A stretch of DNA of 64,000 nucleotides from Opitutales bacterium. GTDB taxonomy: Bacteria > Verrucomicrobiota > Verrucomicrobiia > Opitutales > T3Sed10-336. The DNA is taken from the NCBI GenBank assembly GCA_007130045.1, contig SLTG01000021.1:1-64000 (forward strand), read 5' to 3'. Positions 49,328-57,896 of this stretch are shown here, in pieces. A program made the position numbers and the translations under genes. The notes beneath the pieces were generated by a model. It was given only the letters and a program-made list of their open reading frames with translations, did not search any database and was not told the DNA's origin. The number at the start of each line of letters is the position of its first letter. The first letter of the stretch is position 1.

Positions 49328-50971
49328 ATGGTACCCGACATCACACCGCAGCTCGCGGTAGTTCCGATCCTCATCAACGCCGGTGCGGCGGCGCTGCCCG
49401 CCCTGATTGCGGGCGTAGCCAGTGTGGCCGCGCTCATCTTTAAGCCGCGCCAACTCGTGCGCGCCTGTCGCCGGCATCCCGGTCGCGCTCTTGGCGTGTT
49501 GTTCGGAATCGCGGGGCTTACCGCCTTGATCGCATTCTGGCCGGCTGGTGATGCAACGGCTACAGGTACGGGGCGCCCGGCCACTTCCGCCAGCGCCTCC
49601 ACCACCGATTGGACGCGTGTCGCGCTCGAAATCATCCGCGAGGAACAGCGCCGGCAATCCCGCGGACCCGCAGTGACGCAACAGGTTTCGGCTAACGCCG
49701 AAGGCGGCACGGTTGACGTCGCGACCAGCGACGTTGACGCCCAGCCCGCAATCTTCCGTGGCGGCATCGAACGCACGGGGTACGCCGGAGGTCCGGCACC
49801 CCTCGGCCTGCAACCGCTCTGGGAATACGAGGAGCCATTCGCGATGTTCCTCTCCTCGCCGATTGTTCATGCCGATCGGGTCTATGCCGCATGGACCCTG
49901 CTGGATCCGCCAAACAGCTATGGCGGCCTGATCGCTCTCGATGCCGCAACCGGTGACCTGCTCTGGGAGATCGACGAGCGCGACGACGGAGAACCCTTCG
50001 TAGGCATCTTCAGCTCCCCCGCGGTCAGTGCCGACGGCCGCTACGTCGTGATCGGCCAGGGTCTGCACTATGATGCGAACTGCGACTTGATCTGCGTTGA
50101 CACACAGACGGGTGAAATCAAGTGGGTGGCGCCAACGCTCCTCCACCTCGAAAGTTCCCCGGCGATTTATGGCAACCTGGTGGTCATCGGCGCGGGCGCC
50201 ATCGAAGTGGGCAGTGACCGCCAACCGGAGGGACATCCGGGGTACGTGTTGGCGGTGGATCTCGAAACGGGCCGCGAGGTTTGGCGGCACGACATCGCGG
50301 ATCCCGAAAGTTCCCCCGCCGTGATCGACGGCATAGCCTATATCGGAAGCGGATTCAACGGCAACGCCGTCGTCGCCCTCCGCACCGAGTCTGAAGATGC
50401 CTTGCAGGCCAGTGGAAAGGACCGTGAGCTCTGGCGGCGCGACACCCCCTATCCCGCCCTGGGCCCGATCACGATCGCTGGCAATCTCGTGCTTGCCGGC
50501 TGCGGGAATGGAGATTTCGTCTTTAGGGCGCAGAATCCCGCTGGCGCCGTGCTCGCCCTCGATCGCGATAACGGTGAGGTTCGCTGGGAAACCGCACTGC
50601 CCGATACGGTGCTTGGTGCCATTGCCGTGCGCGACAACCTTGCCATCTGCCCGGTGCGTAACGGCGAGGTCATCGCCCTTGATCTCGACGATGGTGCCAT
50701 CGTCTGGCGCCAACGGATCAACGGCTCCGCCGCCATTCTCGGCGGTCCCGCGGTCACCGAGGATCTCGTTTACGCGGTCAGCCAGGATGGTTATCTCGCC
50801 ATCCTGGAGTTGCAGGATGGCTCCGTGCTGGAAAGACACTATTTGAACTCCGAAAGGCGGCCGGGCACACTCGGGCTGTCGGTAAGCTCACCCTTCGTGA
50901 GCGACGGCCGCGTTTATATCGGCAGCGAAACCGGCGGCTTGCGCGCCTTCGACGGAAGCACGTCACGGTGA
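49328..50971 (+). CDS. Membrane-anchored PQQ-type beta-propeller protein
   Basis: 547 residues. Two hydrophobic segments at ~12-38 and ~55-76 anchor the protein; the rest is an eight-bladed-like propeller with recurring LIALDAATGDLLWEID, LICVDTQTGEIKWVAP, VLAVDLETGREVWRHD, VLALDRDNGEVRWETA and VIALDLDDGAIVWRQ repeats, the PQQ/quinoprotein-like Trp-docking pattern. No PQQ-binding Cys-Cys or metal glutamate was recognised, so it may be a structural BamB-like propeller. It overlaps the next gene by one base (TGATG), so the two are translationally coupled. Third gene of the operon. Confidence 0.8.
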   Translation: MVPDITPQLAVVPILINAGAAALPALIAGVASVAALIFKPRQLVRACRRHPGRALGVLFGIAGLTALIAFWPAGDATATGTGRPATSASASTTDWTRVALEIIREEQRRQSRGPAVTQQVSANAEGGTVDVATSDVDAQPAIFRGGIERTGYAGGPAPLGLQPLWEYEEPFAMFLSSPIVHADRVYAAWTLLDPPNSYGGLIALDAATGDLLWEIDERDDGEPFVGIFSSPAVSADGRYVVIGQGLHYDANCDLICVDTQTGEIKWVAPTLLHLESSPAIYGNLVVIGAGAIEVGSDRQPEGHPGYVLAVDLETGREVWRHDIADPESSPAVIDGIAYIGSGFNGNAVVALRTESEDALQASGKDRELWRRDTPYPALGPITIAGNLVLAGCGNGDFVFRAQNPAGAVLALDRDNGEVRWETALPDTVLGAIAVRDNLAICPVRNGEVIALDLDDGAIVWRQRINGSAAILGGPAVTEDLVYAVSQDGYLAILELQDGSVLERHYLNSERRPGTLGLSVSSPFVSDGRVYIGSETGGLRAFDGSTSR

Positions 50972-53900
50972 TGAGCGATTCACCCTGGATTCTCCCGCTC
51001 ACGTTGGCGCATGACGTGAGTTTGGTCGGCGGTAAAGCATCGAATCTCGCCCAACTCATCAACTCCGGTCTCCCGGTTCCATCGGGGTTCGCCATTACCA
51101 CCGCTTCCTTCCATGCGTGGTGCGATGCCGGAGACAATGGTATTCCAGAACCGGTCCGCGAAGCGATGATCGCCGCTTATCGCACGTTGGGCGGGCCGCA
51201 GGTCGCGGTGCGCTCTTCCGCGACAGCCGAGGATGGCAAGGAAGCCTCCATGGCTGGACAATACGAGACGATTCTCGGCGTGGAGGGCGAGGACGCGCTG
51301 TGCGCGGCGGTTTGTCGCTGCTGGCAGGCGTCCGACTCAGCCCGCGTCACGCACTATCTCGCGAAGCATGCCCCCGGCATCGAGACGGTTTCGCTCGGAC
51401 TTGTCGTTCAGCCCATGATTTCAGCCGATGCGGCGGGCGTGCTCTTCACGGCGAATCCCCGCAATGGGCGCCGTAACGAGATGCTGCTTGAAGCCGCCTG
51501 GGGACTTGGCGAAGCTGTAGTGTCGGGGAAGGTCCAACCCGACGTTATCACACTGGATCACGACACCGGGCATGTGCTCGACGCGTCGATCGCGGAAAAG
51601 TCCGCGACATACGATCCCGCGACCGGCGAAATGAGCCCGCTTCCCCCTGAGCGGCGCTCGGTACCGGTCCTCGGCAGCGCCGATGTCGCGGCGCTTGCGC
51701 GTTGGGGCCGGCGCGTTGAAGATATCTTTGGCGAACCTCAGGACATCGAGTGGGCACTCCATCGTGGCCGCGTTTACCTCCTTCAATCTCGGCCCATCAC
51801 CACGCTGGCGATTGCCGCGGCGCGTGAGGAGACACTGAACGAAACACGCGCCCGACTGATTACCGCCCTCGAAACGGGACAGGGTCCTTGGATCGTGCAT
51901 AACCTGGGCGAGACGGCGCCTCGGCCTACTCCGCTAACATGGACCGTTTTGCAGCGGTTCATGTCCGGGCAGGGTGGATACGGAAACCTCCAGCGCAAAG
52001 TGGGTTTCACTCCCGGTCCGTCCGTCGAGCGTGAAGGGTTCCTCGATCTGATCGGGGGGCAGATTTATATGGACGTTAGCCGCGGTCCCGAAATGTTCGG
52101 CGCAGGTTTTCCGTTTCACTACGATATCGAAAAGCTGCGGGCGGATCCGGATGCGGCAAATGGGCCGCCGACTCTGCCCGCGGGATCGATCGCGGCATTG
52201 TGGCGGGCAGGCCGGGTTTCCCGCTCGGTCGAACATCGCCTCGAAACGTATGCCGCCGATTTCGATCACCGGCTCGAAAGCGACATCATCCCGGCATTTG
52301 CAGCCTGGGTCGCGGAAGAGCGGAAGCGCGATCCGACGAAGCTCAGCCCGGCTGAATGGATCGATCTCTGGCGCATTCGCGAACAGCGGACCATGGACGA
52401 CTTTGCTTCCAGCGCTCTGCTGCCGAGCGTGCTTTGCGTCTGGACGACGGACCGCTTTCGGCAATTCCTCGAGACCCGTTTTTGGGACGACGAGCCGGAC
52501 GCCCTCCTGGCCACGCTCTCCGTCCCCGTCCGCCACGATTCCACTATCAAATCGAACTCAGGTTTGTGCGAGTTGGCCGAGGGCCGGAACAGCCTCGAAA
52601 ACTGGCTGGGAGAGCATGGTCATCGTGCGCCGGAGGAGTTCGAACTCGCGACGCCCCGCTGGTCCGAACGGCCTGAAGCCATTGCCGGACTGGTTGAGCA
52701 CATGCGCGGCCGCGAGGATCCGGCGATGCGGCATGACCAGCGCCAGCAAGCGGCGCGGGATTGTCTCGCCTCCCTTTCGCGGCGCCTCTCTTCCCGCGAC
52801 TCCGCCACGCTCCAGACCCTGGCCGACCGGCTTTCGCGTTACCTGCCTTACCGCGAAGACGGGAAGCACCACCTGATGCTCGGCTATGGCCTGCTGCGCG
52901 ATCTTGCCCTGGAAGCCGCGCGCCGTCTCGACCTCGACGCGGAGGTTTTCCTGCTTACGCCCGCGGAGATCGAGCACGCGCTTGAAACCGGCTACGCGCC
53001 TCACCACCTTATCAACGAGCGTCGCCTGCGCCGGGAAGCTGAGAAAGAGCTCGCATTGCCGACACTGCTGACGCGCTTGGAAGTCGAGAATATAGGGGAC
53101 CCGCCGCCCGTGGATTTCACTGTGGAACGATGGAAGTCAGTACCGCTCGCCGGAGGTCGCGGGAGTGGACCCGTGCGCATCCTGAACGCGCCGGATCAGA
53201 TTGACGCGGGCGAGCGTGGCTTCGTCCTCGTTTGTGCCACAACCGACCCGGGATGGACGCCGCTCTTCGCGAGCGCCGAGGCCGTTGTTGTGGAGCGTGG
53301 CGGCAGCTTGTCGCACGGCGCGGTCGTCGCGCGCGAAATGGGTGTGCCGGCCGTGACCTTGCCGGGAGCGACGCGGCTGTTGCGCGAGGGCGAAACGGTC
53401 ACCGTCGATGGCCGGCATGGCTGGGTCGCACGCGGCGCCCCGCCTTCGTCCGCTTCTGACGAGGCTGGTGCAGCGGATGACGAGCCAATCCCCCGCGAAC
53501 TCCAGCCACCGCCCCCCGGCGACGGCGAGGAGCAGGCCGCACGCTGGCGCCGTATTGGTTTTTCCGTTTGGGGCGTGTTTCTTGCCGCCTTTTTCCTGCT
53601 CCCTGCGCCGTGGCTTCAGTACCCGGCAATCCAAACAGTGGACCTGCTCCTCTGGCCGCTGGTGGCCACCTGGGGCAAAGTGGCAACGGTCGCGATTCTC
53701 GCCGCGGTCACGGCCACTGTAATACTGGTCGGCCAGCGCGTGCTCAACGACCATGCACGGCTCGTAATCGCCAAGCAGCGCTGGCAGCGACTGCAGGCCC
53801 GGGCCCGGACGTTGCCCGAGGACGCCCCGCGACGGAAACAACTGCTCGCCTGCGGCGCGGGAGTGCAGAAGCGCCTGACTCTCGCGGCGTTTACTCCCCT

Positions 53901-54582
53901 CGCCATCCTGCTGGGGCCGATGGTGCTTTCGTTCATGTGGCTTATGGAACGGATCGATCCGCTCGCCTGGAATCCATCGCCCGGCAGCAGCGCCGCGATC
54001 GTGGCGCTGGTCGATGGCGACCATCTTGAGCCGCTGACCATCGAGCTTTCCGACTCGTTGCAACTCGCCCCCCATAGCTCTTTCGAGCAACAGGTGCCGC
54101 CCGTGCGCGAAACCCTTGAAGCGCTTCGGCAGCGCTGGCAGGCCGCGCCCTCGGGCGACAACAGCTTGCCTTGGGATGTTCGCGCCGCCGCCAGGCGCAC
54201 ACGTGCCGAGTTGCTTGACGACTTGCGCTCCTTCCTTGCGCAGCCGGTGCCGCCGCAAACGGTTGCGTGGACTGTTGATCTCCCGGAGGAACGGGGACGG
54301 TTTCCTGTTGTGATCCGTACAAGCGGAATGGATCCCGTCCATTTCAACCTTCTCGCCGGGGACGCGGCTCCCCCTTCGCCACCCATCGCATTCACGAGCG
54401 AGTCAGCGCCTATCCGCGAACTCAGCGTCGAATACCGCGAAGCCCGCATTCAAGATGACCGAGTGTTCGCGACTCCGTTTTCTCGTTTCGGATGGGCTTG
54501 GGACGTGGGCTGGCTCGGCGTCTATCTGCTCGTCTATCTCCCTGTCATGGTCGTCGTGCGGCGCGCGCTGCGACTGCCGTGA
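50971..54582 (+). CDS. Rph/PEP-synthase-like phosphotransferase fused to a membrane domain (DUF106/EMC3-like)
   Basis: 1,203 residues from the ATG at 50971. Residues ~1-300 are a PPDK-type ATP-grasp domain: VGGKASNLAQLINSGLPVPSGFAIT, VRSSATAEDGKEASMAGQYETIL, GLGEAVVSGKVQPDVI, YLLQSRPITTL. The middle ~310-720 resembles the acceptor domain of rifampin phosphotransferase, not PEP synthase (GHRAPEEFELATPRW, LTPAEIEHALE). A swivelling phosphohistidine domain follows: GGSLSHGAVVAREMGVPAVT (His ~781). There is no pyruvate-binding barrel. After ~850 come two to three membrane segments around a basic helix (QRWQRLQARARTLPEDAPRRKQLL), reminiscent of the Oxa1-superfamily DUF106/EMC3 proteins, a soluble sandwich, and a final membrane helix. 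It may transfer the beta-phosphate of ATP to a membrane-linked acceptor; target unknown. Confidence 0.75.
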   Translation: MSDSPWILPLTLAHDVSLVGGKASNLAQLINSGLPVPSGFAITTASFHAWCDAGDNGIPEPVREAMIAAYRTLGGPQVAVRSSATAEDGKEASMAGQYETILGVEGEDALCAAVCRCWQASDSARVTHYLAKHAPGIETVSLGLVVQPMISADAAGVLFTANPRNGRRNEMLLEAAWGLGEAVVSGKVQPDVITLDHDTGHVLDASIAEKSATYDPATGEMSPLPPERRSVPVLGSADVAALARWGRRVEDIFGEPQDIEWALHRGRVYLLQSRPITTLAIAAAREETLNETRARLITALETGQGPWIVHNLGETAPRPTPLTWTVLQRFMSGQGGYGNLQRKVGFTPGPSVEREGFLDLIGGQIYMDVSRGPEMFGAGFPFHYDIEKLRADPDAANGPPTLPAGSIAALWRAGRVSRSVEHRLETYAADFDHRLESDIIPAFAAWVAEERKRDPTKLSPAEWIDLWRIREQRTMDDFASSALLPSVLCVWTTDRFRQFLETRFWDDEPDALLATLSVPVRHDSTIKSNSGLCELAEGRNSLENWLGEHGHRAPEEFELATPRWSERPEAIAGLVEHMRGREDPAMRHDQRQQAARDCLASLSRRLSSRDSATLQTLADRLSRYLPYREDGKHHLMLGYGLLRDLALEAARRLDLDAEVFLLTPAEIEHALETGYAPHHLINERRLRREAEKELALPTLLTRLEVENIGDPPPVDFTVERWKSVPLAGGRGSGPVRILNAPDQIDAGERGFVLVCATTDPGWTPLFASAEAVVVERGGSLSHGAVVAREMGVPAVTLPGATRLLREGETVTVDGRHGWVARGAPPSSASDEAGAADDEPIPRELQPPPPGDGEEQAARWRRIGFSVWGVFLAAFFLLPAPWLQYPAIQTVDLLLWPLVATWGKVATVAILAAVTATVILVGQRVLNDHARLVIAKQRWQRLQARARTLPEDAPRRKQLLACGAGVQKRLTLAAFTPLAILLGPMVLSFMWLMERIDPLAWNPSPGSSAAIVALVDGDHLEPLTIELSDSLQLAPHSSFEQQVPPVRETLEALRQRWQAAPSGDNSLPWDVRAAARRTRAELLDDLRSFLAQPVPPQTVAWTVDLPEERGRFPVVIRTSGMDPVHFNLLAGDAAPPSPPIAFTSESAPIRELSVEYREARIQDDRVFATPFSRFGWAWDVGWLGVYLLVYLPVMVVVRRALRLP

Positions 54583-54666
54583 AACCTCGCTCGCATCTGG
54601 ATTCCCGCCGCTCTGTATTGTGCCGGCGCCGGATCCCAACTATCGTCCCCGGAACCCACGAGCTTT

Positions 54667-56169
54667 TTAGCCTGATCTCCGAAATGCATAATCTCTAAGT
54701 CGCTTCCACCAACTGGTCCGGCTTCCCAGCGAAATGATGATTGCCAGCAGAAAGAGCAGCGCAAAGGGCCTGGTCATAAATGGCAGCAGCGACCCGTCAT
54801 GAACCGTAAGGGCACGGCGCAGGTTCTCGTCGAGGAGGGGCCCAAGGATCAGCCCGAGAATCAGCGGAGCCGCGGGATATTTCATTTCGGTGAGCAGGTA
54901 ATAAATCAGACCGATCCCCAGCATGATCCAGACGTCAAACAAGCTGAGGTTCAACGAATAGGCCCCAATCACACAGAGAACGGCGATGATCGGCATAAAT
55001 ATCCCGCGCGGAATGCTGAGGGCCTTTGCCACCACTCGCGTCAGCAACAAACCCCACGCCGACATGATGCAGGCGGCCACCAGCAGCATGGCGCCGATCT
55101 GGTAGATGAACCCGGGTGACTCGACGGCAAGCATCGGGCCGGGTCTGATCCCGTGCAGCCACAGCGCGCCCAACAGTACGGCGGTCGGTGGACTGCCCGG
55201 CACGGCAAGTGTCAACAGCGGGATCAACGCTCCGCCAATGGCCGCATTGTTGCCGGTCTCAGCCGCCAGAACCCCTTCATAAGAACCTTTGCCAAACTCC
55301 TCCGGATGTTTGCTTAACTTCCGCGCCACCCCGTAAGACCCCCAACTCGCAATGTCCTCCCCTACTCCGGGAATCGCCCCGATGCTTGTGCCGACGGCTC
55401 CCGAACGGAGCGAGGCCGGAATCAGTTTCTTGAAGTCCTTCCAGGTGGGAAGGATGCGTCCTGATTCAGCAATTACCACGTGCTTCGCATCCGGGGTTTT
55501 CATCGTCCGGATAATTTGCGGGATTCCGAAAACCCCAATCATAGCCGGCACCAGGGCTATTCCTGTCAACAGCATCGGCGTCTCAAAGGTGAACCGAGCG
55601 TATCCGTGGAGGGGATCGATACCGACCGTTGAGAGCAGAATTCCCAACACCCCGGCGATCCATCCCTTGATCGGCCAATCCTGCGAGGTAATCGAACCAC
55701 AAATCAAAATGCCGAACAACGCGAGCAGAGAAAATTCCACGGCGGTGAATCGCAGGGCCAACCGGCTGATCCAGGGCGCCAATGCCATGAGAATAATCAG
55801 CCCGAAAATCGTCCCCATCAGAGATCCAACAGTCGCGTAGCCCTTGGCCCTCCCTCCTTCCCCTTTGAGCGCCAATGGATACCCATCCATAGCCGTGGCC
55901 GCTGCGGAAGCGGTGCCCGGTATGTTCAACATGATCGCCGTAAACGAACCGCCGTAAATAGCTCCCACGTAGATCCCCAGCAGAACAATCAACGCCGCCT
56001 GCGTATCCAGTCCGTAGGTCACTCCCGTCAACAACGCGATGGCCAGGGTTGCCGTCAAACCGGGAAGCGCTCCGACCAGGATCCCCAGTACCGTGGCTCC
56101 GGCGAAGATCAGCAACGTCATCGGCGTCAATAACGCCAGGACTTCTTTGAAGAATGTTACGATCTCCAT
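54667..56169 (-). CDS. tctA: Tripartite tricarboxylate-type transporter, large permease TctA
   Basis: 500 residues with about 12 membrane segments. ALPGLTATLAIALLTGVTYG, GGSFTAIMLNIPGTASAAATAMDGYPLALKGEGGRAKGYATVGSLMG and GVGEDIASWGSYGVARKLSKHPEEFGKGSYEGVLAAETGNNA are classic TctA blocks. Uses a sodium or proton gradient to import a carboxylate captured by TctC. The tctB stop codon abuts its ATG directly, which implies translational coupling. Gene order on the minus strand is tctC-tctB-tctA. The substrate is unknown; TTT systems carry citrate, tartrate, terephthalate and uronate-like acids. Confidence 0.95.
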   Translation of the reverse strand: MEIVTFFKEVLALLTPMTLLIFAGATVLGILVGALPGLTATLAIALLTGVTYGLDTQAALIVLLGIYVGAIYGGSFTAIMLNIPGTASAAATAMDGYPLALKGEGGRAKGYATVGSLMGTIFGLIILMALAPWISRLALRFTAVEFSLLALFGILICGSITSQDWPIKGWIAGVLGILLSTVGIDPLHGYARFTFETPMLLTGIALVPAMIGVFGIPQIIRTMKTPDAKHVVIAESGRILPTWKDFKKLIPASLRSGAVGTSIGAIPGVGEDIASWGSYGVARKLSKHPEEFGKGSYEGVLAAETGNNAAIGGALIPLLTLAVPGSPPTAVLLGALWLHGIRPGPMLAVESPGFIYQIGAMLLVAACIMSAWGLLLTRVVAKALSIPRGIFMPIIAVLCVIGAYSLNLSLFDVWIMLGIGLIYYLLTEMKYPAAPLILGLILGPLLDENLRRALTVHDGSLLPFMTRPFALLFLLAIIISLGSRTSWWKRLRDYAFRRSG

Positions 56170-56652
56170 CTAAGGAAGGGGAATTCGCGCCAAATGTTCG
56201 AATACAATGCCAATGGCGGTGGAAACAATCGCCGAGATCGAAAGAATCTTCCACCATGCCGTCGCCTTGAAGAGGAACATAAAGGCCACCAGAAATAAAA
56301 AACTGGCCAAAATGAAATGAACGCGCCCGAGCAACCCGAATACATAGACCATGAGAAGAAGGGCGGCCAGAGCGCTTCGTCCGGAAGCCGGATCGGCGAT
56401 CGCTGCCTTCAGCCGCGAAAAATCCTCGTGCTTCCAGGCTCCTCCTTCCTGAAAAGCGTGGAATGAAAGAGCGCTGCCCAGCAAAAACAGGACGATCGCG
56501 GCGGCGGCGGGCACCAGCCCCGGAGCCGTGTACCACCCGTCACGTTGAACGACGCTCAAATCCCAGCCAAGCTTGAGGCTCAGCGCGAATGCCGCCAACC
56601 CCAACGCGGCCAGCATAATGCCTGTAATGAAATCCGCTTTGCGCAACCACAT
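56170..56652 (-). CDS. tctB: Tripartite tricarboxylate-type transporter, small permease TctB
   Basis: 160 residues with four membrane segments (~8-28, ~45-65, ~85-105, ~115-140), the TctB pattern: DFITGIMLAALGLAAFALSL start, GLVPAAAAIVLFLLGSAL, then a charged loop. Partner of the large permease TctA, directly downstream; 17 bp after the tctC stop. Confidence 0.9.
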   Translation of the reverse strand: MWLRKADFITGIMLAALGLAAFALSLKLGWDLSVVQRDGWYTAPGLVPAAAAIVLFLLGSALSFHAFQEGGAWKHEDFSRLKAAIADPASGRSALAALLLMVYVFGLLGRVHFILASFLFLVAFMFLFKATAWWKILSISAIVSTAIGIVFEHLARIPLP

Positions 56653-56669
56653 TGATTTGTTCCGCGGAA

Positions 56670-57701
56670 TTACGGTCTGGCGATTCCATATCTCTCCGGC
56701 GAGTGCCGGGCAAGTTGCTCGTCGTATAGCAGCCAGGTCAGCCTGCTCTCTCTCTCGGCAAAAAGGGCGGACGCCTCCTCTCCCGAATAACCAAAAAGTT
56801 CGGAATGGCTCGCCTCGCCGAATTGTCTGATTTCATCCGAGTCCATGGCGCGCTTGAAGGCCCCCTCGATAGTCTCCAGAATTTCCGCAGGGGTATCCGC
56901 CGGCAAAGCGAACCCGATGTACTGGCGGAGCGGAAAATGATCCTTTAACTCAGGGAGCGGTCCGCTAATCGGCGGCAGTTCGCCGATTCCTTCGTATCGA
57001 CGCGGCTCCGTCTCCATGACGGCAAGAGGGCGGAGGTGTCCGGACCGCAGGAGTTCGACCTGTTCGCCCAGACCGGTCAGGACTACATCCACTTCGCCGG
57101 ATAGGGCCGCCACCTGCGACGGATGACTTCCCGGATAGGAAATCCAGCGGACCTGCAACCCGGCCGCCTTCGACATAACGAGGTATTGCTCGTGCCAGAC
57201 GGTTCCGGGAAATGCCGAAGCCATTCGGATTTGGTTCGGCCGGTCGCGAATAGCCGCAATCAGCTCCTCCAATGTATGATAGGGAGAATCAGCCGGTACC
57301 GACAAAATTCCCGGAGTCCCGCAAATCAGGAAGTAGTGCCAGTCCCGCGAGGTGGTCGAGTGAGCGCCGAACACCGGCATGGCCAGAGCGCCCTCCGACA
57401 TGCCAAACCAGGTATGTCCGTCACGCCGGGCATTCCATACATGATTCGCCGCCGAACCGCCCTGGGCTCCGGGTATGTTGAGCACGGATATGGTCGCGCC
57501 CAGTTCTCTTTCCATCACGTTCGCCATCGTTCGATTGGCCAAGTCCGTCGATCCGCCGGGCGAAGCAAACACGGCAACATTAATTGTTTTGCGCCCGGGC
57601 CATTCTCCGGCGTCCCGCCCGTTCGGTTCGGAATCGCATCCCCCGAGAAACAGGCCAATAAATAGGGTGGTTATTACAATGTAATGGGAGAGCGTTTTCA
57701 T
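56670..57701 (-). CDS. tctC: TTT-type substrate-binding lipoprotein (Bug/TctC family)
   Basis: 343 residues. The lipobox IGLFLGGC ends the signal, so it is lipid-anchored rather than freely soluble like most Bug proteins. Family motifs: NVAVFASPGGSTDLANRTMANVMERELG, IPGAQGGSAANHVWNARRDGHTW, and RMASAFPGTVWHEQYLVM; the GGSxD and conserved AxxGG loop bind the carboxylate. First gene of the TTT operon, divergent from the GHL6 protein with a 195-bp spacer. Confidence 0.9.
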   Translation of the reverse strand: MKTLSHYIVITTLFIGLFLGGCDSEPNGRDAGEWPGRKTINVAVFASPGGSTDLANRTMANVMERELGATISVLNIPGAQGGSAANHVWNARRDGHTWFGMSEGALAMPVFGAHSTTSRDWHYFLICGTPGILSVPADSPYHTLEELIAAIRDRPNQIRMASAFPGTVWHEQYLVMSKAAGLQVRWISYPGSHPSQVAALSGEVDVVLTGLGEQVELLRSGHLRPLAVMETEPRRYEGIGELPPISGPLPELKDHFPLRQYIGFALPADTPAEILETIEGAFKRAMDSDEIRQFGEASHSELFGYSGEEASALFAERESRLTWLLYDEQLARHSPERYGIARP

Positions 57702-57896
57702 AGGTTCTGCATCGTATCGTAGTCTGGTTGAATTTCAAGAGGATGCGGGAATGCCCCGAACTCCTGTTGAAATCCTCGGGAGGATTTCCCGTGGTGGGTC
57801 AGTGTTTCATTGAGTGAGTGTCCGGTCAAGATGCTTCGATTCTCCGTTGGGTGAAAAAATCTGGCGTCTGCGGGCGTTGATGGTAGTCTTCTCGAC

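Noticed and set aside
48818-50839. 673-residue minus-strand ORF across the FG-GAP and PQQ-type genes
   Set aside because: Antisense shadow spanning two real genes, rich in Gly/Val/Asp as expected for complement frames of GC-rich DNA.
53137-54342. 401-residue minus-strand ORF
   Set aside because: Shadow of the Rph-like fusion; no motif.
50971-54582. Calling the fusion a phosphoenolpyruvate synthase
   Set aside because: The PEP/pyruvate-binding barrel is absent; the middle domain resembles the Rph acceptor domain, and a membrane part follows the phosphohistidine domain.
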